Notes: generated by a model from the sequence alone, not told the origin. 64,000 nt of DNA from JACVRW01 sp963716215 (GCA_963716215.1 OY970298.1:2914001-2978000); one strand, 5' to 3'. Shown: positions 23,007 through 33,331, numbered from the stretch's first letter. Made by a program: numbers and translations.

Positions 23007-23600
23007 ATGCGCAAGCTGATCGTGTCCGAGTACATCTCGCTCGACGGGGTCGTGGAGGCCCCTGGTGGAGAGCCCGGTTACAAGCACAGCGGCTGGGTGA
23101 TGGACTACCCCCACTTCGACGACCCGGGCCAGATGCAGTACAAGCTCGACGAGGTGCTGGAGGCCGAGTCGCTGCTGCTGGGCCGGCGGACCTACGAGCA
23201 GTTCGCCGAAGCGTGGACCCCGCGGGAGGGCGAGTTCGCCGACAAGATGAACTCGATGCCGAAGCACGTGGTGTCCTCGACGCTCGACAGCGCCGACTGG
23301 AACACCACCGTGCTCGAGGGCGAGCTGGCCGACGCGGTCGCGGCCATCAAGGCAGAGGACGGCGGACCGATCTTGGTGGCGGGCAGCGTCACGCTCGCCC
23401 GGGAGCTCATGAAGCACGACCTCGTCGACGAGTACCGGCTGATGCTCTTCCCGGTCGTGCTGGGAAGCGGGGAGCGGATGTTCCCCGACGACGCCGACGA
23501 CAAGGTCCTGCTGAGGCTGGTCGACTCCAAGGAGTTCGACTCGGGCGTGGCGGTCTACACCTACGAGCCGCGGCGCGAGAGCTCCGAGTCCACCTCGTAG
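23007..23600 (+). CDS. Dihydrofolate reductase-like (RibD C-terminal domain) protein
   Basis: The 197-aa protein is a stand-alone RibD_C/DHFR-fold reductase of the YyaP type: KLIVSEYISLDGVVEAPGGE, LLLGRRTYEQFAEAW, MPKHVVSSTLDSADWNTTVL, GPILVAGSVTLARELMKHDL and VDEYRLMLFPVVLGSGERMF. Members bind NADPH, but substrates are mostly unknown. GAGGAG precedes the ATG. The last 40 bases overlap the GFA-family gene on the opposite strand. Confidence 0.88.
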   Translation: MRKLIVSEYISLDGVVEAPGGEPGYKHSGWVMDYPHFDDPGQMQYKLDEVLEAESLLLGRRTYEQFAEAWTPREGEFADKMNSMPKHVVSSTLDSADWNTTVLEGELADAVAAIKAEDGGPILVAGSVTLARELMKHDLVDEYRLMLFPVVLGSGERMFPDDADDKVLLRLVDSKEFDSGVAVYTYEPRRESSESTS

Positions 23601-23953
23601 TAGTCGCCGGCGTCCTCCACGTAGATCTGCTCGATCGTCTTCAGGCCGGTCGGCGGCTCGAGGCTGCCGGCGGCGATCGAGATCGTGTCGCGGTCAGGCG
23701 CGTCCCAGAACAGGCTGGACCCGCACTCGCCGCAGAACCCACGGCGGGCGTGAGCCTCGCTCTCGGGACTGTCGATCCAGCGCAGGGCGTCCCCGGAGAG
23801 GAAGCGCAGCGCGGCGGTCGGGACGGAGGTCGCGGCGCACACGTGCCCGTGCCAGCGCCGGCACTCCGCGCAGTGACAGAGGATCACGTCGCGCAGAGGC
23901 TCGTCGACCTCGAAGCGCACCGCGCCGCAGAGGCAGCGGCCGGAGACGCTCAT
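23561..23953 (-). CDS. GFA/CENP-V family zinc protein
   Basis: The 130-aa protein has the Cys pattern of the glutathione-dependent formaldehyde-activating family: GRCLCGAVRFEVDEPLRDVI, LCHCAECRRWHGHVCAATSV and RRGFCGECGSSLFWDAPDRD, giving two zinc sites. The function of most members is not established. The start at 23953 overlaps the stop of the upstream hypothetical gene (ATGA). The longer frame upstream is a shadow. The 3' end overlaps the DHFR-like gene by 40 bases. Confidence 0.86.
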   Translation of the reverse strand: MSVSGRCLCGAVRFEVDEPLRDVILCHCAECRRWHGHVCAATSVPTAALRFLSGDALRWIDSPESEAHARRGFCGECGSSLFWDAPDRDTISIAAGSLEPPTGLKTIEQIYVEDAGDYYEVDSELSRRGS

Positions 23954-24342
23954 GGCACCCGCAGGCGCGCGCCGAAGGAACCGTCGCCCTGCGGGTAGCG
24001 CGCGAACAGGTCGAGGACCGCGCGCGGACCGAAGCGGCGCGGTAGGCGCACGACGAAGCGGCGGTCCGACCCATCCACCCGCCGCACGCGCAGACGTCCC
24101 TCGCGGCCTCGCAGCGACGCGGACAGCGAATTCGTCTCGGTGCGCATGCCCACCAGCACGCGCCGTCCCACCTCGAGCGAGCCTGACGTCAGGGGCGGCA
24201 GCGTGTCGACGCACAGGCCCCGCCCGGAGTCGACCCAGCAGAACGTGCCGCGCGCGGCTACTAGCCGGTCGTCGGCGCTGCGAAGAACCGGACTGGGGGG
24301 CCCGAAGGAGACCGCCACGGCGAGAGCGACGACTGCGACCAC
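23950..24342 (-). CDS. Hypothetical exported or membrane-anchored protein, 130 aa
   Basis: Residues 1-18 (MVAVVALAVAVSFGPPSP) form a hydrophobic start consistent with an anchor. The remainder is Arg-rich with a beta-type pattern (FCWVDSGRGLCVDTLPP, RVLVGMRTETNSLSASLRG, RRFVVRLPRRFGPRAVLDL). Two Cys in the CWVDSGRGLC segment could form a disulfide. The GTG start and coupling to the GFA gene by ATGA overlap support it as real. I do not recognise the family. Confidence 0.6.
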   Translation of the reverse strand: MVAVVALAVAVSFGPPSPVLRSADDRLVAARGTFCWVDSGRGLCVDTLPPLTSGSLEVGRRVLVGMRTETNSLSASLRGREGRLRVRRVDGSDRRFVVRLPRRFGPRAVLDLFARYPQGDGSFGARLRVP

Positions 24343-24378
24343 GAGCCCAAGCTACAAGGCCCGGACCAAACGACGCGG

Positions 24379-24840
24379 CTAGCCGACTTCGGCTTCCTCG
24401 CGCCCCTGCAACCGATCCCGCCCTCGCTGCACCGCGGCGATGAACTTCGTCAGGTTGACCTCGAGCGTGTTGAGGATGTCGTCCGCGTAGTCCTCCGCGC
24501 CCAGCCGGATCTCGCGCTCGCGGGCGCGGGCGTCCTCGATGATCTCGTCCGCCTGGCGCTCGGCCTGCTTCACGATCTCCTCCTCGGAGATCAGCCGGCC
24601 CTGCTCGTCGCGGGCCTCCTTGATGATGCGCTCGGCCTCACGCTTGGCCTCGGCGAGCATCTCCTGGCGCTCCTTGACGATCCACCGTGCCTGCTTGATC
24701 TCCTCGGGGATCGTGGCGCGCATCTGGTCGAGGATGTCGTAGACCTCTTCCTTGTCCACGCGCACCTGATCCGTCAAGGGGACGGGCTTGGCGTTGTGAA
24801 TCGTGTCGTCGAGCTTGTCGATTAGGACGAGAACGTCCAT
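24379..24840 (-). CDS. DivIVA-like coiled-coil protein next to coaD
   Basis: The 153-aa protein begins DVLVLIDKLDDTIHNAKPVP, then has a long charged coiled coil (VKERQEMLAEAKREAERIIK, EARDEQGRLISEEEIVKQAE, RQADEIIEDARAREREIRLG) and ends LEVNLTKFIAAVQRGRDRLQ. Such proteins lie beside coaD in many actinobacteria and are often labelled ATP synthase subunit b-like or cell-division initiation protein. There is no membrane segment, so it is not the F0 b subunit. Role unknown. Confidence 0.85.
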   Translation of the reverse strand: MDVLVLIDKLDDTIHNAKPVPLTDQVRVDKEEVYDILDQMRATIPEEIKQARWIVKERQEMLAEAKREAERIIKEARDEQGRLISEEEIVKQAERQADEIIEDARAREREIRLGAEDYADDILNTLEVNLTKFIAAVQRGRDRLQGREEAEVG

Positions 24841-24858
24841 AGGCGCTTCCTCAGTTCT

Positions 24859-25404
24859 CTACCGCTTCAGTTCTTCCTTCAACCGGGCCGCCACGCGATC
24901 GGGCACCAGCCCGCTGATGTCGCCCCCGAACATGGCCAGTTCCTTGACCCCGCTCGAGCTCAGGAAGCTGAACTCCGGCGCCGCCATGAAGTACATGCTC
25001 TCGATATCGGGCGCCATCTTCCGGTTGAGTTGGTTCATCTCGAACTCGTACTCGAAGTCCGAGATCGCCCGCAGTCCCTTGACGATCGCCTTGGCCCCGT
25101 GCTCGCGGGCGAAATCGACGAGCAGCGTATCAAAGGCTTTTACCTGCACATGCGGGTATTCCGCCACCTGCTCCTGGATGAAAGCCACGCGCTCCTCTGC
25201 GCTGAAGATCGTCTCCTTCTTGCGGACGGGCTGATTCACCACGCCCACGACCAGGTTGTCGAACACGTTGGCGGCGCGCCCGATGATGTCGAGGTGCCCC
25301 ATCGTGATCGGGTCGTACGACCCCGGGCAGACGGCCGTGCCGCCGTTTCGATTGGGTCCGCGCGCAGCCGGACGAGCCGGCTGCTTGCGGCTGTCAGCGG
25401 CCAT
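24859..25404 (-). CDS. coaD: Phosphopantetheine adenylyltransferase
   Basis: CoaD performs the penultimate step of coenzyme A synthesis. The core has AVCPGSYDPITMGHLDIIGR (nucleotidyl-transferase HxGH-type TMGH motif), KAIVKGLRAISDFEYEFEMN and FSFLSSSGVKELAMFGGDIS, all intact. The ATG at 25404 gives about 22 extra Arg/Pro-rich residues before the core; it overlaps the 3' end of rsmD by 11 bases. It is longer (181 aa) than the usual 160. Confidence 0.95.
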   Translation of the reverse strand: MAADSRKQPARPAARGPNRNGGTAVCPGSYDPITMGHLDIIGRAANVFDNLVVGVVNQPVRKKETIFSAEERVAFIQEQVAEYPHVQVKAFDTLLVDFAREHGAKAIVKGLRAISDFEYEFEMNQLNRKMAPDIESMYFMAAPEFSFLSSSGVKELAMFGGDISGLVPDRVAARLKEELKR

Positions 25405-25915
25405 GGATCGCGATGCGGGTGTCGCCGTAGGTCCGCTCGGTGATCAGCGGGAAGGGAAGCTCGAGCGGGTTGCGCTTGTCGGATTCGGTCACGATGCGTG
25501 CTTCGGGAGTGGTGAGCGCGGGCAGGCGCTCGGCGAGCGTCCCTGCCAGCTGGGACGCCGAATCATATGGGGGGTCGCAGAACACGAGGTCGAATGCCCC
25601 CTGCGCGCGGGCCAGGAACCGCGTCACGTCCTGGCGCACGACCTCCCCCTCGGCGCCGACGGTCGCGAGGTTGCGCTCGATCGCGGTGACCGCCCGCGCC
25701 TCGTGTTCCACGAACAGCGCGGACGCCGCGCCGCGGGACAGGGCCTCGATCCCGAGCGCCCCGGTGCCGGCGTAGAGGTCGAGCACGCGCGCGCCCGACA
25801 CGTCGGAGAGCATCGAGAAGAGCGCCTCGCGCACGCGGTCGGCGGTCGGCCGGGTATCGGTGCCACGGGGCGCCTGGAGGCGCCGCCCCTTGAAGCTGCC
25901 GGCGACGACCCTCAC
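25394..25915 (-). CDS. rsmD: 16S rRNA (guanine966-N2)-methyltransferase RsmD
   Basis: The 173-aa protein has the N-terminal RVVAGSFKGRRLQAPRGTDT, TRPTADRVREALFSMLSD, SAM-binding ARVLDLYAGTGALGIEALSR, and the catalytic FDLVFCDPPYDSA motif. It methylates G966 in the 30S head. The GTG at 25915 overlaps the recG stop by four bases; coaD follows. The recG-rsmD-coaD order is common in Gram-positive bacteria. Confidence 0.94.
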   Translation of the reverse strand: MRVVAGSFKGRRLQAPRGTDTRPTADRVREALFSMLSDVSGARVLDLYAGTGALGIEALSRGAASALFVEHEARAVTAIERNLATVGAEGEVVRQDVTRFLARAQGAFDLVFCDPPYDSASQLAGTLAERLPALTTPEARIVTESDKRNPLELPFPLITERTYGDTRIAIHGR

Positions 25916-28038
25916 GCCGGAATCGGATCGAGCTCGGAGCCGAAATGTGCGACCACGGCCTGGCGCAGCAGCGCGTGCTCGGGCGACTCGAGGCGGGGGT
26001 CCTCGAGCAGGATCGCGTCGGCGCGGTCGCGGGCGCGCACCAGCAGCTCCGCATCCTCCGGCAGCCGAGCGACGCGGAACTCGGGCAGGCCGTGCTGGCG
26101 CGTGCCGAGCACGTCGCCGGCGCCGCGCAGCTCGAGGTCGATCTCGGCCAGCCTGAAGCCGTCGCGCTCGCCGGCGATCGCCTCGAGCCGGGGCAGCTTG
26201 GGGTCGCCGAAGACGATGCACAGCGACGCGTGTTCGCCGCGGCCCACACGACCGCGCAGCTGGTGCAGCTGCGACAGGCCGTAGCGCTCGGCCGCCTCGA
26301 TCAGCATCACCGTGGCGTTGGGCACGTCGATTCCGACCTCGATCACGCTGGTCGCCACGAGCACGTCGGCCTCGCCGCGGGCAAACGTCTCCATCGCGGC
26401 GGTCTTCTCCTTCGAGGGCATCTGCCCGTGGATCAGCTCCACCCGCTGGTCGCGGAACTCGGTGGTCCGCAGCCGCTCGAACTCGACCGTCGCCGCCTTC
26501 GCCTGCAGCGCCTCGGACTCCTCGACGAGCGGACAGACGACGAAGCACTGGCGGCCGGCGTGGATCTCCTCGCGGATGCGCTCGTACGCTCGCGCTCGGG
26601 CGCGAGCGCCGTCGACCACGAACGTCTCCACCGGCCGCCGGCCCTTGGGCAGCTCACGCAGGACGGTGGCGTCGAGGTCCCCGTAGGCGGTCAGCGAGAG
26701 CGTGCGCGGGATCGGCGTCGCGGTCATGTGGAGGGCGTGCGGCACCAGGCCCTCGGGGGCCTTGGCGTCGAGCGCCGCCCGCTGGCGCACCCCGAAACGG
26801 TGCTGCTCGTCCACAACGACCAGCGCCAGATCGCGGAACTCCACGACCGGCTCGATCAGCGCGTGGGTGCCGACCACCAGCTGGAGCTGACCGCTCGCGA
26901 GCCGGTCGAGCGCCTCGCGGCGGCGGGCGGCCGTCGTCGACCCGGTCAGGAGCTCGAGCGGCAGCGTCCCGCCGATCAGGGCGTCGAGCGTGCGGTGGTG
27001 CTGCTCCGCGAGCGTCTCGGTGGGCGCCATCAGCGCTGCCTGGGCGCCGTTCTCGACCGCTCGCAGCATCGCCCCGAGCGCGACGGCGGTCTTGCCGCTG
27101 CCGACCTCCCCCATCAGCAGGCGCTGCATCGGGCTCTCCCCTGCCAGGTCCGCGTCGATGTCGGCCATGGCCGCGACCTGATCGGCGGTGAGCTCGAAGG
27201 GCAGCGACCAGCGCCACCTGTCCACCACCACGCCGCGCGCGGCGAGCGGCCGCGCGCGGCGGCCCTCGCGCCGCGCGCGCCTGCGCCCGGCCACCGCCAG
27301 CTGGAGCAGGAACAGCTCCTCGAAGGCGAGGCGGCGGCGGGCCTCCTGCTCGTCCTCCTCGCGGTCGGGGAAGTGGACGGCGGCGAGAGCCGCCGGGCGG
27401 TCGGGCAGCGCCTCGGCGATCCGTAGCGCGGTGGGCAGCGGCTCAACCGCGGCGAGCATGCGCGGATGCGCCTGCCACATCAGCTCGCGCAGCTTGGCCG
27501 CGCTGATGCCCTCGGTGGCGGGATGCACCGGCACGAGCCCTACGGTGTGCACGGGCGCGTCCGCCCCGAGCTGCTCGAACTCGGTCACCCAGAACTCGCC
27601 GCGCCTGCGCAGCTTGCCGTGCAGCAGCACCTGTGAGCCCTCGCCCAGCTGGCGGGCGATCCACGGCTGGTTGAACCAGACCGCCACGAGCGGCCCGCTC
27701 TCGTCGAAGACGCGCGCCTCGACGCGCTTGCGGCGCCGATCGCGCATCGGCTTGACGGTCACGCCGCGCACCGCCACGCCCACGGTGGCCTCCTCCCCCA
27801 CCTCGAGCTCGCCGGCGAGCCTGACCCCGCGGCGGTCGCGGTGGGCGTGCGGCAGGTGCTCGATCAGGTCGCCCCAGGTGGCGATCCCGAGCCGCTCCAG
27901 CGCCTTGGGTCCCTTGATCGGCTCGGAAAAGAGGCTCGGCCGCGGGTACGAGCGGACCGGGGCGTCGTCGGGCAGGGGCTCGCTGGAGGCGAACCGTGTC
28001 GGGGCCGACGCTACTCCGCGCAGAGCAGCCACCACCAC
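25912..28038 (-). CDS. recG: ATP-dependent DNA helicase RecG
   Basis: RecG reverses stalled forks. The protein (about 708 aa) has a wedge/OB region (EEATVGVAVRGVTVKPMRDR, VLLHGKLRRRGEFWVTEFEQ), Walker A QRLLMGEVGSGKTAVALGAM, the helicase box ALVVVDEQHRFGVRQRAAL, HMTATPIPRTLSLTAYGDLD, and C-terminal VATSVIEVGIDVPNATVMLI and LSQLHQLRGRVGRGEHASLC. No ATG, GTG or TTG exists in frame after the upstream stop, so translation must begin at one of three consecutive GTG codons (28038, 28035, 28032) inside the end of the yloV-like gene. Confidence 0.94.
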   Translation of the reverse strand: MVVAALRGVASAPTRFASSEPLPDDAPVRSYPRPSLFSEPIKGPKALERLGIATWGDLIEHLPHAHRDRRGVRLAGELEVGEEATVGVAVRGVTVKPMRDRRRKRVEARVFDESGPLVAVWFNQPWIARQLGEGSQVLLHGKLRRRGEFWVTEFEQLGADAPVHTVGLVPVHPATEGISAAKLRELMWQAHPRMLAAVEPLPTALRIAEALPDRPAALAAVHFPDREEDEQEARRRLAFEELFLLQLAVAGRRRARREGRRARPLAARGVVVDRWRWSLPFELTADQVAAMADIDADLAGESPMQRLLMGEVGSGKTAVALGAMLRAVENGAQAALMAPTETLAEQHHRTLDALIGGTLPLELLTGSTTAARRREALDRLASGQLQLVVGTHALIEPVVEFRDLALVVVDEQHRFGVRQRAALDAKAPEGLVPHALHMTATPIPRTLSLTAYGDLDATVLRELPKGRRPVETFVVDGARARARAYERIREEIHAGRQCFVVCPLVEESEALQAKAATVEFERLRTTEFRDQRVELIHGQMPSKEKTAAMETFARGEADVLVATSVIEVGIDVPNATVMLIEAAERYGLSQLHQLRGRVGRGEHASLCIVFGDPKLPRLEAIAGERDGFRLAEIDLELRGAGDVLGTRQHGLPEFRVARLPEDAELLVRARDRADAILLEDPRLESPEHALLRQAVVAHFGSELDPIPA

Positions 28039-29669
28039 GCGGGCTGGCCACCCTCGTGGTACTCCACCTCCACGCCGGCCGGGGCGCGGGCCTCGACCTC
28101 GTCGCGACCGAGCGGCGGCCGCTCGCCCGCGATGCACGTGAGCAGCTCCGCGCCGTCGGCGATGCGCTCCAGCGTGGCCGCGAGCGTCTCGGCCGGATCG
28201 CCCCACGCGACCAGCTCGCCGCCGGCGTAGCCGACCGCATCGCCGGCGGTGAAGCGGCCCTGGGCGTCGTCGCGGGCAGCCTCGGCCACGCCGCCCACGC
28301 GCAGCGCCTCGGCCGATTCGCGGACGGCCTCCTCGTTGGCATCGGAGCCCTTGGTGGGGTCGAAGGCGAGCAGCGCCGCCAGGCCCTCCTGCGGCGCCGT
28401 GGTGGGCACCACGCGGGCGGGCTTCTCGGACAGCTCGGCGGCACGCTCGGCCGCGAGGATCACGTTCGGGCTGTTCGGCAGCACCAGCACCTCGCCCCCG
28501 GGCGCCGCGTGGATGCCCGCGAGCAGCTCGTAGGTCGAGGGGTTCATGGTCGCGCCGCCGTCCACCACCAGCACTCCAAGCTCCTCGTACAGCCGCCTCA
28601 CCCCGGCGCCGCTGGCCACAGCCACCACCGCGCAGGTGGCGCCCTCGGTCACGGTGCTCTCGCCCATCAGTCGCGCATTGCGGTCGGCTACCTGCTCGTG
28701 CATGTCGGCGACGTCGAAGCGCGACACCTCGCCGGTCGACTCGAACAGGGCGACGGCACTGGCGGGCTCGTCGGTGTGCACGTGCACGCGCAGGGTGCGG
28801 TCGTCGCCGACGACCAGAACCGAGTCCCCGATGTCCTCGAGCAGCGCGGTGAAGCGGCCAGCCTCGAGCCGCTCGCCGGTCACGGCGAAGTTGGTGCAGT
28901 AGCGGAAGCTCGACGACTCGTGCTCGGGCCGGTGCAGTGCCACGGGCGCGTACTGGTGCTCGAGCTGGGGAGCAGCTGCGCCGCGCAGCGCCGCCAGGCA
29001 GCCGGCGAGGATCACCGTCAGCCCGTACGCGCCCGCGTCCACCACGCCGGCTTCACGCAGCACCGCTAGCTGCTCGGGCCCGCGCTCGACCGCCTCCTTG
29101 CCGGCCTCGAGCGCGTTCTCGAGCACCTCGGCGAGCAAGGCGTCCTGCTCGACGTCGGTCGCGTCCGGGCCGAGCCGGCGCGTGTCCATGTGGGCGAGGT
29201 CGTGGGCCACGCGGCTGGCCATCGCGCGCACGGCCGACAGCATCGTGCCCTCGGCGGGGTCGCGCACCGACGCGTAGGCCGCGTCGGCGGCCCGCGCGAA
29301 CGCGGCCGACACCAGGATCGGGTCGACGAGCTCGCCGGGGCGCGAGGCGAGCTCCTCGGCCGCGCCGCGGACGATCTGGGAGAGGATCACGCCCGAGTTG
29401 CCGCGCGCGCCGAGCAGGGCCGCGCGGGCGACGGCGCTGACCAGCTGGTTGCGGGTGGTCACGTCGAGCGGGCGCCCGTTCACGCCGTTGAGCTCCTCGA
29501 CGACCGCGCGCAGCGTGAGTGCCATGTTGTCGCCCGTGTCGCCGTCGGCGACCGGGAACACGTTCAGGTCGTTGACCTCCTGGCGGCGGTTCTCCAGTTC
29601 CGCGAGCGCGGCCTCGGCCACTCGCCGGAACCGAACCAGGCTCTCGTCTGGCACGGGCACGTTGTACAC
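28011..29669 (-). CDS. FakA/YloV-type DAK2-domain kinase
   Basis: The 552-aa protein has an N-terminal DhaL-like domain (NDLNVFPVADGDTGDNMALT, ALLGARGNSGVILSQIVRGA, GVVDAGAYGLTVILAGCLAA) and a C-terminal domain of the DegV-associated/YloV kind (VLVVGDDRTLRVHVHTDEPA, VLVVDGGATMNPSTYELLAG, LPNSPNVILAAERAAELSEK). The Asp residues in the DGDTGDNM motif coordinate Mg-ATP. FakA phosphorylates fatty acids held by FakB; no FakB (DegV) gene is seen in the window. It lies between rpmB and recG, as in Firmicutes. Confidence 0.92.
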   Translation of the reverse strand: MYNVPVPDESLVRFRRVAEAALAELENRRQEVNDLNVFPVADGDTGDNMALTLRAVVEELNGVNGRPLDVTTRNQLVSAVARAALLGARGNSGVILSQIVRGAAEELASRPGELVDPILVSAAFARAADAAYASVRDPAEGTMLSAVRAMASRVAHDLAHMDTRRLGPDATDVEQDALLAEVLENALEAGKEAVERGPEQLAVLREAGVVDAGAYGLTVILAGCLAALRGAAAPQLEHQYAPVALHRPEHESSSFRYCTNFAVTGERLEAGRFTALLEDIGDSVLVVGDDRTLRVHVHTDEPASAVALFESTGEVSRFDVADMHEQVADRNARLMGESTVTEGATCAVVAVASGAGVRRLYEELGVLVVDGGATMNPSTYELLAGIHAAPGGEVLVLPNSPNVILAAERAAELSEKPARVVPTTAPQEGLAALLAFDPTKGSDANEEAVRESAEALRVGGVAEAARDDAQGRFTAGDAVGYAGGELVAWGDPAETLAATLERIADGAELLTCIAGERPPLGRDEVEARAPAGVEVEYHEGGQPAWWWLLCAE

Positions 29670-29717
29670 CCTACGGCGGCGGTGCTCCCGACGAGCGACG
29701 CGGGCGGATGCCCCGCA

Positions 29718-29909
29718 TCAGACGTGCTTGGTGACCTTGCCGGCCTTCAGGCAGCGCGTGCACACATACTCGCGCCGGGGGGTGCCCCCGACCGAGATGC
29801 GGACCTTCTGCAGGTTCGGGTTGAAGCGCCGCTTGGTGGCCACCATCGAGTGGCTGCGGCTGTTCCCGAACGCGGGGCCCTTGCTGCACACGTAACAGAC
29901 CTTCGGCAC
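29718..29909 (-). CDS. rpmB: 50S ribosomal protein bL28 (zinc-binding type)
   Basis: The 63-aa protein has PKVCYVCSKGPAFGNSRSHS, KRRFNPNLQKVRI and EYVCTRCLKAGKVTKHV. Cys5/Cys8 and Cys50/Cys53 give the C+ zinc-binding form. The GTG at 29909 is the only suitable start. It lies seven bases after the aldolase stop and 48 bases before the kinase gene. Confidence 0.95.
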   Translation of the reverse strand: MPKVCYVCSKGPAFGNSRSHSMVATKRRFNPNLQKVRISVGGTPRREYVCTRCLKAGKVTKHV

Positions 29910-29915
29910 GGCGGG

Positions 29916-30929
29916 TCAGGTTAGCAGCGCCTCGCGGGCCACCTGGAGCGCGCTCTCGATGTCGGCACGGCTCACGTCCAGGTGCGTGACTGCCCGCGCG
30001 CGCCCGTCTGGAGTGCCGCTGAGCTCGACGGCGTGGCGCCCCATCGCGTCCACGAAGCCGGGCGGGGCGGTGAAGATCACGATGTTCGTCTCGGGCGGGA
30101 TCACGTCGAGGCCCAGCTCGGTGAGGCCGGCGGCCAGCAGCCGCGCGTGTTCGTGGTCCTCGGCCAGCCGCTCGACGTTGTGATCGAGGGCGTACAGGCA
30201 GGCGGCGGTCACGATGCCGGCCTGACGCAGCGCTCCGCCCATCTGCTGCTTCCACCGCCACGCCTCGTCGATCAGCTCGGCCGAGCCGCACAGCACGGCG
30301 CCGACCGGCGCACCGAGACCCTTCGTGAAGTCCAACCAGGCGGTGTCGAAGCCGCCGGCGTACTCGGCGGCCGACACGCCGGACGCGACGACGGCGTTCA
30401 TCAGCCGCGCGCCGTCCATGTGGGTGCGCAGGTCGTGCTCGCGCGCGGCCTCGAGCACCGAGTGCACCGCCTCGACCCGCCACACGCGGCCGCCGCCCAT
30501 GTTCGTGGTCTGCTCGACCGAAACCACCCGCGAGCGCGGCGAGTAGCGGCTGTCCGGCCGCACGGCGGCGCGCACGGCGTCCGCGGTGAAGATGCCTCCG
30601 TCGCCGTCGAGCGCGTGGATCATCAGGCCGGCGTTCCACGCCGGGCCGCCGGCCTCGGCGACGATCGGGTGCGCGGTGCGGTCCAGGATCAGCTCGTCGC
30701 CGCCGGGACGGGCGTGCAACCGCAGCGCGATCTGGTTGCACATCGTCCCGCTCGGAAGGAAAAGGCCCGCCTGCTGCCCGAGCAACTCGGCCACCCGCTC
30801 CTCGAGCTGGCGCGTGGTCGGGTCCTCGCGGCGCTGCTCGTCGCCAACGTCCGCCGTGGCGATCGCCCGGCGCATCCCCTCGCTGGGGCGGGTCTGGGTG
30901 TCGCTGTAGAGGTTGACGGCCCCGGGCAC
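29916..30929 (-). CDS. Low-specificity L-threonine aldolase family PLP enzyme
   Basis: The 337-aa protein carries VNLYSDTQTRPSEGMRRAIA, EDPTTRQLEERVAELLGQQA, GLFLPSGTMCNQIALRLHAR, VSVEQTTNMGGGRVW, the PLP Lys block WLDFTKGLGAPVGAVLCGSA and RQAGIVTAACLYALDHNVER. The family cleaves L-threonine/allo-threonine to glycine and acetaldehyde. The GTG at 30929 starts right before the conserved NLYSDT; upstream frame is non-coding. Its link to the adjacent rpmB is only positional. Confidence 0.9.
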   Translation of the reverse strand: MPGAVNLYSDTQTRPSEGMRRAIATADVGDEQRREDPTTRQLEERVAELLGQQAGLFLPSGTMCNQIALRLHARPGGDELILDRTAHPIVAEAGGPAWNAGLMIHALDGDGGIFTADAVRAAVRPDSRYSPRSRVVSVEQTTNMGGGRVWRVEAVHSVLEAAREHDLRTHMDGARLMNAVVASGVSAAEYAGGFDTAWLDFTKGLGAPVGAVLCGSAELIDEAWRWKQQMGGALRQAGIVTAACLYALDHNVERLAEDHEHARLLAAGLTELGLDVIPPETNIVIFTAPPGFVDAMGRHAVELSGTPDGRARAVTHLDVSRADIESALQVAREALLT

Positions 30930-30966
30930 CGCGGGGAGGCTAACGGGGCGCCGCGCTCGGCTGAGC

Positions 30967-31429
30967 TCAGCCGGCCAGCTGGCGCCGCAGCTCGACCATG
31001 CGGAGCACGGCTCGGGCGGCGTCCTCGCCCTGGTGGCGCTTGCCCCCACCGGCACGCTCCAGCGCCTGTTCCATCGAGTCGACGGTCAGCACCCCGAAGG
31101 CGCACGGCACGCCCGTGTCCAGCTGGACGCGCTGGATCCCCCGCGCGGCCTCGCCGCTGACGTACTCGTAGTGGTCGGTCTCGCCGCGGATCACCGCGCC
31201 GAGGCACACCACCCCGGCGTAGCGGCCGGAGTCGGCGCAGTACTTCGCCGCCAGCGGCAGCTCGAACGCGCCCGGCACCTCGTGCACGTCGACCGACCCG
31301 CCGGACTCGAGGAAGACCCGGCTGGCGCCCTCCACCAGCTGGCGCGCGAGGTCCTCGTAGAAGCGACCCACGCAGGCCGCGTATGTCTGGCCCGAAGCAG
31401 CCGGCTTGGCCGGCTGCGCAGGGGAGGGC

Positions 31430-31437
<8 letters not shown>
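30967..31437 (-). CDS. ribH: 6,7-dimethyl-8-ribityllumazine synthase
   Basis: RibH condenses the ribityl-aminouracil with dihydroxybutanone phosphate. The 156-aa protein has ACVGRFYEDLARQLVEGASR, VDVHEVPGAFELPLAAKYCA, VVCLGAVIRGETDHYEYVSG (catalytic His) and VPCAFGVLTVDSMEQALERA. The usual N-terminal sequence is extended by about 18 Pro/Ala-rich residues. The GTG start overlaps the ribBA stop by eight bases. It is the last gene of the riboflavin operon. Confidence 0.95.
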
Positions 31438-32745
<1,308 letters not shown>

Positions 32746-32749
<4 letters not shown>

Positions 32750-33330
32750 GCGCTCTGCCTCGCCGAAGCGAACTTCTCGATGTATTTGGCGAGCACGTCG
32801 ACCTCCAGGTTCACGGTTCTGCCCGGCACCGCCGCGCCGAACGTCGTGCGCTCCAGCGTCTCCGGGATCAACGACACCTCGAACGCATTCTCGTCCACCG
32901 CACTCACGGTGAGCGACACTCCGTCCACCGCGATCGACCCCTTCTCGACCACGTAGCGCAGCAGATCGGCGGATGCGCCCACGCGCACCACTCGCGAGAA
33001 GCCCTCCTCGCGCACCTCCTCGACCGTGCCGGTGCCGTCCACGTGACCCTGCACGACGTGCCCGCCCATGCGGTCGCCCGCGCGCAGCGGCAGCTCGAGG
33101 TTCACCTCGTCCCCGGCGCCGAGCGGGCCGAGCGACGAGCGGCGCAGCGTCTCATCCATCACGTCGGCGGCGAAGCCGTCGGGGGTCGGGTCCACCGCCG
33201 TGAGGCACACCCCGTTCACGGCGATCGAGTCACCCGGCGCCAGCTCGCCGGCGAGCCGGGTGTCGACCTGGAGACGCCCGTCGCGCACCGATCGGACGAC
33301 CCCAGTGCCTGCCACTAGACCTGTGAACAA
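32746..33330 (-). CDS. ribE: Riboflavin synthase alpha subunit
   Basis: The 194-aa protein has the two-barrel repeat: FTGLVAGTGVVRSVRDGRLQ, LAPGDSIAVNGVCLTAVDPT and AADVMDETLRRSSLG in the first, and MGGHVVQGHVDGTGTVEEVR, VEKGSIAVDGVSLTVSAVDE and FEVSLIPETLERTTFGAAVP in the second. It dismutates two lumazines to riboflavin. The TTG at 33330 directly follows the ribD stop and gives MFTGL, the family N terminus. Confidence 0.95.
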
Positions 33331-33331
33331 C

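Noticed and set aside
24379..24840. ATP synthase F0 subunit b
   Set aside because: There is no membrane helix and no other atp gene nearby.
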